Notes: a model not told the origin generated them from the letters alone. A DNA stretch of 64,000 bases from Powellomyces hirtus (GCA_025526995.1 JAHLKG010000018.1:620001-684000); one strand, 5' to 3'; positions 22,062-35,750 are shown, numbered from the stretch's first letter. Numbers and translations are program-made.

Positions 22062-23753
22062 ATGGACTCCAGCTATTTCCAGCACTCGCACGGAAGAGAC
22101 ACAACTGATTCGACAGACTCGTCAGGCTCGGCCTTCTGGCGTCGCTTCATTCCCCTCAAACGCTCCAAATCCCTCTCCACAAGCAACAAGGCCCGCAGAA
22201 GCAGAGCTGCTTCCGCTTCGGGATCAGCATCACCATCAGGCTCCCGATCAAGTTCCCGAACCAGGCCAGACCCAAACTCACCACTGCTTCAATGGGGTCC
22301 TTCCTCATCCCACCTCCCTTCTCCCCATCACCCCGCTTTCCCCGCTGCCGCCGGCCCACGCAGGTCCCAGTCTTCAAATGCAGTCTCTCAGCTCGGACAG
22401 AATGCCGTCATGCAGGACGTCACCAGCATAAACCACAACACACCTCAATCTCCGCTTGTCGCCCTCACCTCGCGGCAACTGGCAGATCTCGCCTTCTCGG
22501 TGATTGACCGGCTCGAGTTTGAGGAACGTCACTTGTCGTCCCCCATCGTTCCTCTTTCTGTCATGCAGGCCACCTGCGCTCTCGCCGCTACTCACCGTCC
22601 TTCCACTCCTGATCCAAATGGTATAAGTCAACATGTCGAGACCCTCGACAAGATCCGGGGGCTCCGCCCCGACCAGCTCCACCGGTTGGCCATGGACATC
22701 GAAACAGAGTCGGAACGCCGCTTCCCGGATCTCGCGTTGTCGGTTCAGTCTCTGCAACTTCATGCCGGCAAGATGGGCACCATCAGCTTTGAAGCTGCCG
22801 AAGGAAACGGCCGAACCTTTTTGTCCTTGTCTCGCGGGGTAGTAGCATCGAGCCAAAACGAACGTGGCGAGCCTTCTGCTGACGACAACTCTATGGGTGG
22901 GCGCATTGCCTCAACCATGTTTGCACGATCCGGTGCATATGGCTCGTCTTTGCCGTCTCCGCCGGCGTCCTTGTCTTCGGCGACTTCATCACCTCAGCCA
23001 AGCGCACAGGTCATCCCCAGTGTTGCCAGAACAATGGCGCAAGGGTTGCCCGTCACCCCACTCACAACCCGCCACAGTCATCTTGTCCGCAACAAATCCA
23101 AGCAAAATCGGAACCAATCTTCACTCGACCCAGAGTGGGAAATGCCAGAACAGGGGCAGTTCGGGTCCATGAATCGCAGACTCGCCCCGGCTGCTGAATA
23201 TCATGAGCGCGCCAACCACAACTCGTTGCTCTCCCCTCCCCCGTCCGCTTCTTCATCGTTGTCATCTTCGCCCTCCTCTACACCTAATCTTGACCATCCA
23301 CGCCCACCAAAGCCCAGTCCCAATACTTTGTCTACGGCCCCAGCTCCTCCTTCGACTCCTCCAGCACCATCCACCGCGCCGACGACAGGATCTTACACCC
23401 ATGAGGAATTCGTCGCTGGATTGGAGACGCTCACCACGGCGCAGCTCGTTGCCGCCGTCCGGGATGTTCAGACAGTCATTTCGCGCCAGCAGAAAGCTGA
23501 GCAGATTGAGATGGCCAGGAAGCAGAAAGTCATGATGAATGGTGGGAGAGCAAGCAGTCCTTCGCGCACTACGACCAGCACTGTCTCCCCGTCTCCGCCA
23601 GCATCGCCTTCAGTACACTCTGCAACATCCGACAGCAACAATACGCATTGCCAGAATTTGCTACTACAGCTACCGGTGCCTCGTGTCAAACTCATTTGGA
23701 CAGCGGTCGCCGAGGAAGTGAGGAAACGTGGCTTGAACGTCAATGTTCTGTAA
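22062..23753 (+). CDS. Ser/Pro-rich hypothetical protein, 563 aa
   Basis: A single intronless frame from ATG 22062 to TAA 23753. Most of it is predicted disordered: Ser/Arg-rich N-terminus (aa 20-75, with SRAASASGSASPSGSRSSS) and Ser/Pro/Thr-rich linkers (aa 290-430, 490-520). Three islands look folded and helical: LTSRQLADLAFSVIDRLEFEE (aa about 135-155), LDKIRGLRPDQLHRLAMDIE (aa about 192-212) and FVAGLETLTTAQLVAAVRDV (aa about 448-468). They share a pattern (L/T-x-x-Q-L-x-x-L/A-x-x-V/D) suggesting a repeated helical module. The extreme C-terminus VKLIWTAVAEEVRKRGL is also helical. No family is recognised. Composition suggests a phosphorylated regulatory or scaffold protein, which is inference only. 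Confidence 0.8.
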   Translation: MDSSYFQHSHGRDTTDSTDSSGSAFWRRFIPLKRSKSLSTSNKARRSRAASASGSASPSGSRSSSRTRPDPNSPLLQWGPSSSHLPSPHHPAFPAAAGPRRSQSSNAVSQLGQNAVMQDVTSINHNTPQSPLVALTSRQLADLAFSVIDRLEFEERHLSSPIVPLSVMQATCALAATHRPSTPDPNGISQHVETLDKIRGLRPDQLHRLAMDIETESERRFPDLALSVQSLQLHAGKMGTISFEAAEGNGRTFLSLSRGVVASSQNERGEPSADDNSMGGRIASTMFARSGAYGSSLPSPPASLSSATSSPQPSAQVIPSVARTMAQGLPVTPLTTRHSHLVRNKSKQNRNQSSLDPEWEMPEQGQFGSMNRRLAPAAEYHERANHNSLLSPPPSASSSLSSSPSSTPNLDHPRPPKPSPNTLSTAPAPPSTPPAPSTAPTTGSYTHEEFVAGLETLTTAQLVAAVRDVQTVISRQQKAEQIEMARKQKVMMNGGRASSPSRTTTSTVSPSPPASPSVHSATSDSNNTHCQNLLLQLPVPRVKLIWTAVAEEVRKRGLNVNVL

Positions 23754-25650
23754 CGGAAACTCTTCACGACCACCACTCCGACCGTGCAATCTTTCTTTGG
23801 TGCATCTCTGTTTTCCACCAAAGTCTGATTCGAATACCCCATCATCATGCGCGAACAAGGCATTTTTGCTTCTTTTCCCCCTTGTTCTGTTCCATGGGTC
23901 ACGTCAACCTGTGGTCGGTACACAGCTGCGGTTTGGCTTTTCTGTTGTCGCCATTTCGGTACAATTTTCGAGAAAAATTTGGAGAGAGTCTTTCCACATT
24001 GTAGTGTTGATGCGCCATTTTCGCTTAGTATATATAAATAGCAAAGTATCCCTGCAGTATTTCTTCCCCTCCTCCTTTCCCGGCACTCAAACCCTTCCCT
24101 TTCAAGTTGTTGTTTGTGGATTTAGTGTATGCGTATGGACTTTGCGTCCGTGAGTGCTGCTAGGTATTTAGAACTGTTTGCCGTCTTTTTAGAATATCCC
24201 GAGATACCAAAATACCAAAAACAATATAAATGAACATAATATATGAGTTTGAGGTAAGTAGGTTCGTGGCTCTGTGGGTTTGGGCCTGTTCATGTTTTTG
24301 TGGCGCGTTCCCTTTGAGTCGGAGGCTTACGCACGCCGCGTCTGGAAAGGATTGATTGACTGGTTTAACAGGTTCCCACCGTCTCGCCGATACTCTATGC
24401 AAGAATTGCACTGAACGCTTTTGTTGTGCTTTGGAGTTTGCCGCAATTGGGAAAATTTATCGAGATCGGCCATAACATACGAAACCGTTTAAAGGAAGAC
24501 GTGACGTTCTAGCGATGTTGTGCTAAAGCAATGTACACACGGCGACTGAGGGAATGTCGTACTAGCCCGAGCTTATTGAGCCCAGCTGTAGCAATGTACA
24601 CGGCGATAGAGGGAATGTCGTACTAAACCGAACTTATTGCGCTCAACGGCTCCTCAGGGGCCGGTGAGAGGAAACATCGACTTGTCACGGACGTCTCGTT
24701 GCCAACATGTACTTGAAAATCATATAGAGATCTTGCCGATACGCAGTAACGCAACAGCGCGACTTTCTATTTTCATAACTCAATGACGGTACAGATCAGC
24801 CACCGCGACAGACAATGTCGCTGTCGGAAGTGCTTGAATTTGTTTCACAGATGGACTTGGACAATCCGTGGTTCAGATGCGTACTCTCTGTGAAAAATTA
24901 GACGGAGAATCTTCCATAGAATTGCAAGCGATTTTTCGAGAGGATGAGTTTTAGGACACGCATGGGGCCCTTGAGTGGCCGACGGGTATGGAACGTGGCC
25001 GCTGAACAACCAAAGACATCTTGTTCCAGGTGACCAAGTCAAACAAGTTGGAAGACCCTTTCCCAGATCCTAATCCGCATGTGCTTTATCCGTCGCGATA
25101 CGTATTTGTCACTGGCGAAAGAAAGCCGCAGCTGATGAGAGGGACAAACTGTACAGTGCCTCTCGATAGGCAGAAGCAACCTTATTTGAGACATACCACT
25201 ACTATGACAGTTTCTGATCACGCTGGACATACAGTAGTAGTGGCAAAATTTTGACCTCAACCCAGTGATAGTATTTGACACTGTGTGGAGATGTCAACTC
25301 AGCCACGTTTGCTACCTTTGCTCACTCAATAGTCCGGTAACGTAAAACGACGCGTGCCCGACATCCCGGGAATCGGTCGCGTCAGGCAAAAGGTGTTCAA
25401 AACCAAAAATTTAGCGCTCCGATCCCGCTTTGCCAAGTGACGCAAAACTACAGTTACTAGTAGATACTACCTTTTGCGTGCTTATTTTGAACGCATTGAA
25501 CCAGCCAAAAGATTCGGCGCACGAATCTCGTGGGCGTTCAAGTTCGTGAATGAACGTCCCCGCGTTCCGCAGAATACTAAAGTACGGACAGCACGCCATG
25601 CTTCCCCCGGTGCAAAGCAACAACGACGATTGGAGTTTCCCCAGAAAATC
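23754..25650. other. 1.9-kb gene-free stretch
   Basis: Between the Ser-rich gene and the protease gene. It holds the direct repeat at 24528-24640; otherwise no coding frame of substance or RNA gene is seen. The 3' end near 24000-24080 is pyrimidine-rich. Confidence 0.4.
24528..24640. repeat. Imperfect direct repeat of about 50 bp
   Basis: GCAATGTACAC...GGCGA...GAGGGAATGTCGTACTA is present at 24528-24578 and again at 24591-24640 with a few differences. Confidence 0.75.
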
Positions 25651-27296
25651 ATGCTGTTTCTCCGTGCTTCTGTCATTCTTTTGACGTCGGCGCTGTGCGC
25701 GTCCGCCCAGATCCCCATCCGCGAACAGCTGCGAAGGTGAGTTGAATCATTTGCAAAGATGGGCAGGTATGCTCGTTGCAGCCGGATGAAGGCTACCAAG
25801 TCTAACGCCGTGTCCAATATCAGCGTGCTGGACGTTCTTCATCAATACCGTGGAGATGAATCGAGCTTGGTCAGCCGAAGCGTCGCCACGGCCGAAATCG
25901 ATAATCTCGTGGTGGTAATTCGATGGTGATATCGGTGTTTGATCTGTGATGACGACCCCTGACCAACCTCGGTTTGCCTTTCCAGAACACCATGTCACTT
26001 GAGCTCGGCACGCCCCCGCAAAAGTTTGATGTGATTGTCGACACTGGATCCCCTGACGCCTGGTTCTTTGGCAAAACCGGATGCTCCAACTGCGGGCCAC
26101 AGCGATTCGAGGAAACCAAAAGCTCGACGTACAAAAAAGTCAGTGACAAGCCCATCAACACTAAATATCTTGACGGAACCTCGGCTTCGGGATTCAGCGC
26201 CATGGACACTTTGATAGTCGACAACAAGACCGTGACGGACTTTGAGTTCATGTATGTAAACACGTATGTGCAACATGGAGATACGAGTAGGAGTGCCTCG
26301 TACCCCGCTATGCTCGGTGTTTCGCTGCCAGGTAAATGCTGCATTGCGTTGAAGCGTGGATGGCTCCTTACGGCCACGGAAGGCTGACCTTGACTTGAAT
26401 CCCTTTTCCGCTCCCCCACAGTCAATGCTTCCAGTCCAGCCGAACTCCGCAAGGTCACTCAGCTGGGCTCGTCCGTTACAGCACAACTATCGAAAGCCGG
26501 GATCTACTCGTTTGGCCTCCGCGGATCGGTCAACGGAGCACCTGGTAGCATCAACTTTGGCGGCATCGACGAAACGCAATTCCAGACACCCATGAAGTGG
26601 CTCAACATCGGTACCGGCAGCGGCACCCCCAAAGACATCTCGGCAATACCCTTATGGACCGCGCCGTTGAATACCGTCGCTGTCGATGGAAGGAACGTTC
26701 CGATATATTTGGCCACCAACACCACCCTGATTCTCGATACCGGAACAACTATGACTATGCTGCCCAGCAGTATCGTCATGGCCATCGGCAGCGCCCTAGG
26801 AGGCAAACTGCTCCCTGCACCCAATGGCGTCTCCGCGAGCTCATTCCCCATCGTCTATCAATTTCAATGTGCGCAGGCCGCGACTCTCCCAACTCTCTCT
26901 TTAACCTTCAATGGCGTCACCCTCGACATTCCCGCGACCGTCTACATCCAAGACTCGTTCGTCAACAGTGTGTCAGGATGTGTCATGGGGATTGTCGGCC
27001 TTCCGGGAAATGGGCAACTTGGTCTGGTGGGAATGAACTTACTCAGGTACGGACGTCCCCACTGATGATCCTGATCAACATGGGCAGTACACTGATCCTC
27101 ATATCCTTTTTTTGTGATCAGGAATTTCTACACATCGTGGCACTGGGACACTGGCCGGATTGGATTTGCGCAACTGCCGCCCCCCGCTGTGCCGCAGGGA
27201 AAAAAGGAAAGCGGTGCTTCTCTGTCCTCTTCGGCCACCGTACAAGCGACACTCCTCGCTCTCCTAGCCAGCGCCATCGCTATTTACACCTTCTAG
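25651..27296 (+). CDS. Secreted, probably GPI-anchored pepsin-like aspartyl protease (yapsin type)
   Basis: Exons 25651-25736, 25824-25914, 25986-26331, 26422-27046 and 27122-27296 give 440 aa. A signal peptide (MLFLRASVILLTSALCASAQ) starts the protein. Catalytic motifs are VDTGSPDAWF (first Asp; canonical DTGSS has Pro in place of the second Ser) and LILDTGTTMTML (second Asp). Other family A1 features are LGTPPQKFDV, YSFGLRG and LVGMNLLRNFYTSW...GRIGFA. After the protease fold a Ser-rich stretch and a hydrophobic tail (QATLLALLASAIAIYTF) fit a GPI-anchor signal, as in fungal yapsins that act at the plasma membrane or wall. Only the first 25-60 residues look like propeptide. All splice sites are GT-AG and the frame closes. 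Confidence 0.9.
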
Positions 27297-27569
27297 GAAC
27301 TACGAACCCACTTTCGTGCGGTCTTGCTTCTAACCTTGTAGTAGTTTCTAGATCCTATATTATAGAATATAGGTAGATTCCACAAATATTTTGGATGAAG
27401 ATACGCAGTTGCGCCACATCCGCCACGGTTACTTCCGGCTAGACACTGGCGGGAAGAGCCAAGTGAAGCCGCGCCGCGCATCCAAGCCGCTTCCCGTCAG
27501 TTCGCAGATTTCAACAGAACGCAAGATCCATTATTGTCGCTCATAACGCCTGTGTTCTCTCGTTTGAAA
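27297..27569. other. Spacer between protease gene and SRP68
   Basis: Contains CTATATTATAGAATATAGG, a short inverted repeat that may serve 3'-end formation of the protease gene. No gene. Confidence 0.35.
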
Positions 27570-30184
27570 ATGGACGCCATGGAGGTGGACGCACCCGCCA
27601 CCAAGAAGGTTGAGCTGTCCCTCAATGGTATGGTGACTCTTCTGGTTCGTCTATCGAGCACGAGGCCCATGTGTTCACCAACCTCACCCCCAATCAGTAC
27701 TTGCGCTCACATCGGAGACCCGAAATATGCATGGGCTGCGGCATCAAGATTATCAGCGCTATAGGTACATTACAGCGGCATTGAGGGAGTTCCAGGGGGC
27801 CGAGGCGCTTATTCATGACTGGGATCGTATTGCAGGCAATTTTGCACCAGCAAAGTCCAACACCTTCGCAAAGTAACCAGTCACACCCAATCTGCGCCGC
27901 GAAGAAAGTTTGAGAAGAAAGAAGTCACATCAGAATCGGCGTCGAGCGAAAAGTCAGTAATCTGGAGAGTTTGATAAGATGTGTTCGCGGAAGCGCTGCT
28001 GACACAAGGTGTGGGTGGTTCCTTTTGCATAGACATCTGCAGATCCTGCTCTTCATGGCTGAGCGGAATTGGGCGTATTCCATGGAGCTCAGACAGGAAG
28101 TGCGAGACGAACCGCGCAAAAGGCCACACCTTGTGAAACGATTGAAGAGGGCCGTACAAACTGCTCAGCAGCTCCAGAAAGTGTGCAATGTGTGCGGGGA
28201 TGCTAGGACTATGTTTGACGTCAAGGTCAGCAACCTGAACTGTTTAGTTCTCATACTGAACGCGAATCTCAACCCTGGACTGGCTGGAACCACATCAGGC
28301 ATACACAGCCCAGATGACAGGGTACCTCCTGTTTGAGCAGCAGAAATGGGAAGCTGCTTGGGACCAGATGGCTGTGGCAAGGTAACATCGTGACAAAGCG
28401 CACTCCTTTGCTTGCTGGTCGCGACTCACTCCCCCCTTTTTCAAAGAACAATATACGTGCAACTGTCCAAGTCTGGGACCGCCCAGCAGGCAACGATGTG
28501 CCAATCTGCAGTCGACGATATTGACCCCAACATCCGCTATTGCGCATACAACCTAAAAGTGGCTGGCGCTCAGAATACGTCTGTTGATGCCTTGGTTCAA
28601 GGCCGTGATCAGAAGGCGCAACTCGGCCTCCCATCACTTGCGGACAAAGTCAAGGTGGGTGGCGCAACGTTTGGTCAGGCGCAACCGCGAATTCATTTGA
28701 ATTTATGCTTCGCCCGTAGAGTACATTGGTGCATGTTTCATCGGAAGCAGACGTTGAAGGAGTATCGCTTGCGTGGGGCGGCAAAAGCATACCAGTTCGA
28801 AACCCTGCGGTGACGAAAATACTCGCGGATGCCGATGCTGAGTGGCCTGCTCTCAGGTTCATATCTACCGCAATCAGGGACATAGAAGAGCTAGAGGGTG
28901 AGCTGGAGATGCATGAAACTACCCTGAAGAAGGTCAACGAAGCCGTGTCCATCGCGAAAGCTGCCGTGAAAGAAGATGAGGTTTGTCTCTGTTGTATTCT
29001 GCCATTTACAAAATCAACCGCTCAATGCAATTTACGCGGTATAAAGATTGCAGTCGCAAAGGTCAAATCCTCCAAGAGTGATCAGAACACAGCAAACTTG
29101 CAACTGGTACTTGCATTCGCGCTTTTCCAAAGATTGGCAGTGGTGCTTGCACGAAATCAGGTGTCTATGGAGATCTTGAAAGCGAAGATTGGGACCCAAA
29201 GTCCCACAATATCGCGGAAGAAACAGTCCAGACCGCAAGATGTTTTGGACATGTGCGACAGATCCTCACAGGTGCGGACTGCTGTTCACTTCAATGCCCT
29301 TGATCTTAGTTTGTTCTGACCGGTGTCTCTTCATAGTATGTTGAAGAGCTGAAGGCGTTGCCCATCCTTGAGGTTGATTTGGGACTCCAGACTTTCCTGA
29401 CGGCAGTTGGCCACTTGCTCAAGGCCCAAAAGTACGTCAACCTTTATATCTGTGCTCGTGGAATAGACCGTTTTCAAGGAGAGCCAAGATGTTCTAACTG
29501 CTTTACTTTGTCTCTATTGCACAGAACCCTATACCTAGCTCGCACATTCGCATCCACCACCCAACGCGCCGAATCCCTTGTGCTCTGCGATCGAGCGCTG
29601 GAACACGTTGCCCACGCGCGCATGCAGGCCGAAGCGGCCTCTCGACTGGAGACTTCCCGGGATCTGGCCGTGAATACCCTGAAGCAGGACATTGCGGCGA
29701 CCGACTCGAGCGTGCGTGCCGCCAAAGTCCAGGAGCAGGCACGGTGGTTTCTGGAGCAGGCCAAGAGCGTCGATGCGGTCGCCACCGGTGTTGCGGAGAT
29801 GGGACTCGAAGACGTGCCGAAGCCGTCAGAGGTAAGAGATAGGGGATGGATCCATTTCCGAGACTGTAGTGAAGCATCCGACCTAATGTTCTCTGTCCAC
29901 CTCAGCTCCCTCTGGCATCTCGCCTGGACACTTATGTGGCGTCCTTTGACGAGGAGAATCCCAACCTGGTCGCTTTCCCCCCAACACTCCAACCCGCGCC
30001 GTACAAGCCGCTCTTCTTTGATATGGCGTACCACGGCATTGACTTCCCTAACCGGAACGTGGAACGACGCATTGCGTCGCAGGAGAGGAAACCACGGGCG
30101 GAATCAGGACAAGTTGAAGCGGGTTCCAAGAGTGGAGGCGGGCTGTTGGGCGTGTTTGGTGGATTGTGGGGAGGAAAGAAATAG
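27570..30184 (+). CDS. SRP68: Signal recognition particle subunit SRP68, 11 exons
   Basis: Exons 27570-27627, 27698-27764, 27851-27952, 28033-28225, 28299-28381, 28447-28654, 28720-28980, 29047-29271, 29337-29431, 29525-29831 and 29906-30184 give 625 aa, close to the 627 aa of human SRP68. Diagnostic segments: MHGLRHQDYQRY near the N-terminus (RNA-binding domain), MAERNWAYSMELR and DEPRKRPHLVKRLKRA, AYTAQMTGYLLFEQQKWEAA, and the C-terminal YKPLFFDMAYHGIDFP with GGLLGVFGGLWG, the region that binds SRP72. The protein remodels SRP RNA and helps target ribosomes to the ER. Each intron is 65-93 bp with GT-AG ends. The exon 2/3 junction (AG-GTACAT) is the least certain. Confidence 0.93.
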
Positions 30185-30524
30185 ACGGGTTACATACTTT
30201 CTCTGTGGTTCGCAATGTGCTGTGTAAATAGCAATCAAAATACGTGCATGGCGGCGACGCCGTGAAGAATCTTACGCACAACTGAGCGCAGACCAGAGAA
30301 AGCGAGGTCGCTAGAAAATGAGCAAGTGCATGGATGCGAGTAACGCTGTATTGTATACACAAAAGAGACGAGGGAAAGGAATGAGCCATCTACCACTTCA
30401 TCCACCCGATCAAAAAAATCGCAACCACCCGACAATGCAACAGAGACCCATTTGCAAAAGCCGATAATGACTTTGATTTTTGTTGTTTTTTGACAAACAA
30501 GAAGAAGGGAAGGGGGCGAATGGT
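30185..30524. other. Convergent 3' flanks of SRP68 and RPL40
   Basis: 340 bp, no gene. Both neighbours end here. Confidence 0.4.
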
Positions 30525-31665
<1,141 letters not shown>

Positions 31666-34600
31666 ATGCATTTGACGGCCTTGACCGCGAGAGGCTTGCT
31701 CACCCCACGGGTCGCCTGTCGAGGCGCCTCTGCAAGAGCTTCCCTCATTTCCACGCGCCTTGCCACCACTCATTCCATTCCACGACTCGTTCACACCACT
31801 AGCATCTCCCGCGAGGTACAGCTATGATCCCCTTTCTTTGGACTCCCTGAGAAAATGGCCAAAGAAGTGCGAAACTCATCACCGTCGGTGCTGTCTACAT
31901 AGGCTCAGACGGATGCCCCGGGGGTCAGCCTTCAAAGCACACTAAACTATCCTGACTCCACGCCCGCCGTCGGAACCACCTCAGGGACTCCTCCAAGCGT
32001 CAAGGGGACGATATGGTTCGATAACATTTTTCCAGTCCGTAAGCACGGAAATGCATGAACGCACACAGCGGCTGTATGTTTCGCGTCTTGAATGCTCATG
32101 TCCCGTCCTTCGCGCTTCTGTAGGATACTGGAAGTATGATCCGCGCTGGCTGTGGGTTCGCAAATACGCCAGTGATGCGGCAAAAGCCGCCAACAAACGC
32201 CTCATTCCCCACACTTTTCCCGCAAACTTCAAGTATCTTGGTGCCACGCCCAATTGGAAGGAAGGCGGTGTGTTCGTTCACTTTAAGTACGAGGGTCACT
32301 CCGTAGATGGTAAGCTCGGGTGATGTACCATTTGCGCTGAGTGAGCGCAGCTGGGTCCAAGGTCTTCTCTCGCCGTTGCACTTCCTCTACGTTTACTGAA
32401 GTGTACGATTGGCTTCCGATTACTAACGTGGACCATCCCATGTAGAGGCTGTCGAAACCATCCGGAATCACATTGAGAAACGTGGAATCCGATCGTGGAT
32501 GAATCTGCAGCTGGTCAGGGTGTTTCATGTAAAAGGTCGCCCATGGGTAGACGACATGATTGGTCGGCTCCCGTCCGAAGTGTTGAAAGTAGAGTTTAAT
32601 GGACCTGACGCTTCCGTGGAAGACCTCTACAAAGAGTTCCGCCCTTATGGAAAGATTGTGAACATTACTTTGCAGCCGGCAAACGTGAAAGATCTGCCAC
32701 GGTTTGCGCTGATCGAGTACATGCGAGTCCGTTCCGCAACCAGCGCCCGCAACTGTCTCAATGGAGAAGCGATTGTAGGGACTACCATCAATATCAACTA
32801 CGAGAAACGAAAGCACACTTCCGAGAGCATCTGGAACTGGATCTCCTCTCATCCGCGTATCACGGTGCCAGTCCTCCTCGGTCTTCTCGCCGGTCTTACA
32901 TACGTCGTGTTCGATCCTATTCGCGTGTTTTTCATCACCAATCAGCTCACCGACCGGTTCAGTCTGAGAAAGTACACTGGTGCCGCTGAGCAGCTGTGGT
33001 CTTCCACAACCTCAAGCATCAGCTTCATGTGGGGCCACAAACATCGAGACACAGTGGTGGCACCGGAGACTTGGACCGAGCGCCAGCAGGATCTGGCTAG
33101 GCTACAGCATCACCTGAAACAAACACCGGATACAGTGGTACTCGTCCATGGGCCAAAGGGTAGCGGAAAGTCTCAGCTGGTCAAGAAGGCGATCGAGCAT
33201 TCCAAGTACAAGCTTGTCATCCGCTGCCAGGAGTTGGCAGGCCAGCCTACGCATGTTCTCCTCAACCGGCTGGCTGCACAAATCAATTTCAAGCCCATGT
33301 TCAACTGGTATGGGTTGATTTGAGCCAATGGTACACTGCTACAATCCGCTAAATGCCATTTATTTTGTGAAGGCTGGTCCAAATGTCCGCCATGATTGAT
33401 ACGATGATCACAGGTTAGTGGGCACACAGAAGCGGAAATGGTTGAGTAAGTCGGTGCTTTTCTGACATACCATCATAGCAACCACGGGTGCCAAAGCGGG
33501 TCTCTCCACGACTAACGAAGGCCAGATTCACAAGATGTTGGAACTCCTCTCAGCCGCTGTATCTCGGGTGACCATGCAGCAGAAGGAAGCTCGAAACAAG
33601 ATTCTTTCCGAACAGCGCCTACACCAGCGCATGGAGAACAACGGTGAATCTGCATCTAGTGCAAAGGCTACTGCGGACGAGAAGAACATTGTTGAATCAT
33701 CTATCCCGGACGTCGAATACCCTGTCATTGTCATTGACGGATTCCTAGCCAGCGAAGCCTCAAAGGACAGTGTTATCTATGACTTGCTTGTAGAGGTACG
33801 TGTTTCTGAGAACAATTATAACGCGCACCTCCCGACCTTGTGTCAACCATTGTCTAATATGCAATTATTGCTTTTGGCAACAGTGGGCTGCAGTGGCTGC
33901 GGAATATCATCTGGTATGTCGTCCGTCGACCACAGATGATCGTGGAATATTTCAACCGTGCTAATAGAATATCTTGTAGGCGCACGTTATCTTGATCTCA
34001 GACAATCCGATTGCCGTAAAAACTATCAGCAAAGGTATGTATAAGATTAAACGTGGTCTTTCACTTGTTCCTTTCATTGATCGGTCTTTGCATATCTCTT
34101 GTCAACAGCTCTTCCCAATAAGACAATCGAAATGGTCTCACTATCAGACGCAACACCGGAAAGCGCCCTTGCGGTTGTCCAGCGACGGCTAGGTGACTCA
34201 ATCAACACAGACGCGCTCAAGAGATGCATTGATGGTCTCGGTGGACGCCTTACGGACCTCGAACTCCTCATTCAGAAGATCCGCGCTGGCATGTCTCCAG
34301 AAGACGCATACCAGGAGATCGTCGTCCGTGCCATCAACGAGGTTCGAAAGCTCGGACTCGGTGAGGACGCCATTGCGCATCCGTCTCCTACCACCCCTGT
34401 CGTGTCCACTCTTGGCGGGGGCAACAAAAACACGTGGACGCCCATCCAGTTTTGGAAAATCGTGCAGCTTCTCACCAAGCACGACGAGATTTCTTACGAC
34501 GGCACCCGCTTCCACGCCTTCTTCAAGGGCGACGAATCGCCGCTGCAGGCCATGGAACGTGCCGGCCTCATCTCCATCACATATGATGCCGGACGGCCGT

Positions 34601-34908
34601 ACGCGCTCCGCGCATCCCGCCCCGTCTATCGCACCGCCTTCATGCACATGCTTGCCGACCGTCGTTTGGCAGCGACCATGGGCATCCTGACCACCAAGCA
34701 GGGCATCGCGGACGAGGAAGACGCTTTCAGAAAAACCGTTGGAGAAATGAAAACCCTCATCGACCTGCACGACCACAAGACGGTCAAACGCGTCGTCTCC
34801 GATCGTTTGGCTGCTCTGAGAGACGCGTTCAAGGCTCACGTCGACAAGATTGCGCAATTGAACAACGAGCAGAAAGCTCACAAAGCAGTTGTTGCCATTG
34901 ATGAGTGA
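31666..34908 (+). CDS. YME2: Mitochondrial escape protein 2 (inner-membrane AAA-like protein), nine exons
   Basis: Exons 31666-31815, 31903-32038, 32124-32309, 32446-33307, 33373-33413, 33479-33795, 33884-33913, 33980-34034 and 34109-34908 give 858 aa; yeast Yme2/Rna12 has 850. The first 50 residues are rich in Arg, Ser, Thr and Ala without acids, a mitochondrial presequence. GTIWFDNIFPV opens the conserved part; an RRM follows (VEFNGPDAS...RPYGKIVNITLQP). A transmembrane segment (ITVPVLLGLLAGLTYVVF) precedes an ATPase-like domain with Walker A HGPKGSGKSQLV and a Walker B-like YPVIVIDGF. In yeast the protein maintains mitochondrial nucleoids and limits DNA escape. Ends with TGA, which shows that TGA is a working stop in this genome. 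Confidence 0.94.
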
Positions 34909-35459
34909 TGGTAAACAATTTGACTCTGCGGCTCAGACGCATATCCCTCTACTGTTAGACTTGCATCCTTGCTTGATTCAGGTCTATCCACCTTTCTCAC
35001 AACATCTATGCATGCCTCTTTCTCTCCCCTACCTGTGTGTGCCCATGCACTGTAAATCGACATACACTATCCTGGCACAGATATCATTTCCCATTCTATA
35101 CAATGTGCATCAAACCAGTCCCTACATATAATAATTAATCAGCGTAAACATTGACCGGCACAATGTGTGGGAGCAAATTGAGACCCTTGATTCGAATCAA
35201 TCAGTATATGAAACAGAAATGAGAAGCGGGCTCAAATGATAACGGTGAGAAGATGAGCTGAAAGACCAAAGATTAAGGTTGTTTTAGGGCCAACGACTTT
35301 CTGACACGTAGAAGCCACTTGGAAAAGTCGAAAATTCCGATTGACAAGCCCGAACGCGCTGCAGAATGTCGTTATAAGCAGCGTCGGAATTCCAAGCTCC
35401 CATTCTCAAAAATACAACCTTTCCCACTTCATTTGAAGAACTCTCTACTACTCCAAACC
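34909..35459. other. Spacer between YME2 and ATG44
   Basis: 550 bp, no gene seen. A pyrimidine-rich stretch (35400-35455) leads into the ATG44 start. Confidence 0.4.
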
Positions 35460-35750
35460 ATGGGCCGTCTTCTTCACTACGCTTTCGAAGCAGCTCTTCT
35501 GAGTACGGCCTTCTCTGGTGCCAAGCGCGCCGCCGGTGTTGGTAAGTTGGCCGCGTTTGGACATTGGCGGCTGGTGGCTCAACTAACATTAACATGCCGT
35601 CATGCAGAGTTCGACGCCCGCAAGATTGAAAACGAGACTGCACGGACAGTCTTATTTCAGTACTTTCGAATCGGAGACTGGGTCATCGACACTTCGGCAA
35701 GCCAACTGAGAAAGCACACCGATTACTTTGTACCAGTAGTGAGAAAATGA
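35460..35750 (+). CDS. ATG44: Mitofissin-like DUF1748 protein, 74 aa
   Basis: Exon 1 (35460-35541) and exon 2 (35608-35750) join across a 66-bp GT-AG intron to give 74 aa, the size of yeast and fission-yeast Atg44 (about 73 aa). The conserved start MGRLLHYAFEAALLSTAFSG, the basic turn AKRAAG, and KIENETAR...YFRIGDWVIDTS match the DUF1748 family. Atg44 (mitofissin) lies in the mitochondrial intermembrane space and divides mitochondrial membranes during mitophagy. It lies directly downstream of the mitochondrial YME2 gene, but nothing indicates shared control. Short genes like this are easily missed because the single-exon frame reads on into the intron. Confidence 0.9.
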   Translation: MGRLLHYAFEAALLSTAFSGAKRAAGVGKLAAFGHWRLVAQLTLTCRHAEFDARKIENETARTVLFQYFRIGDWVIDTSASQLRKHTDYFVPVVRK

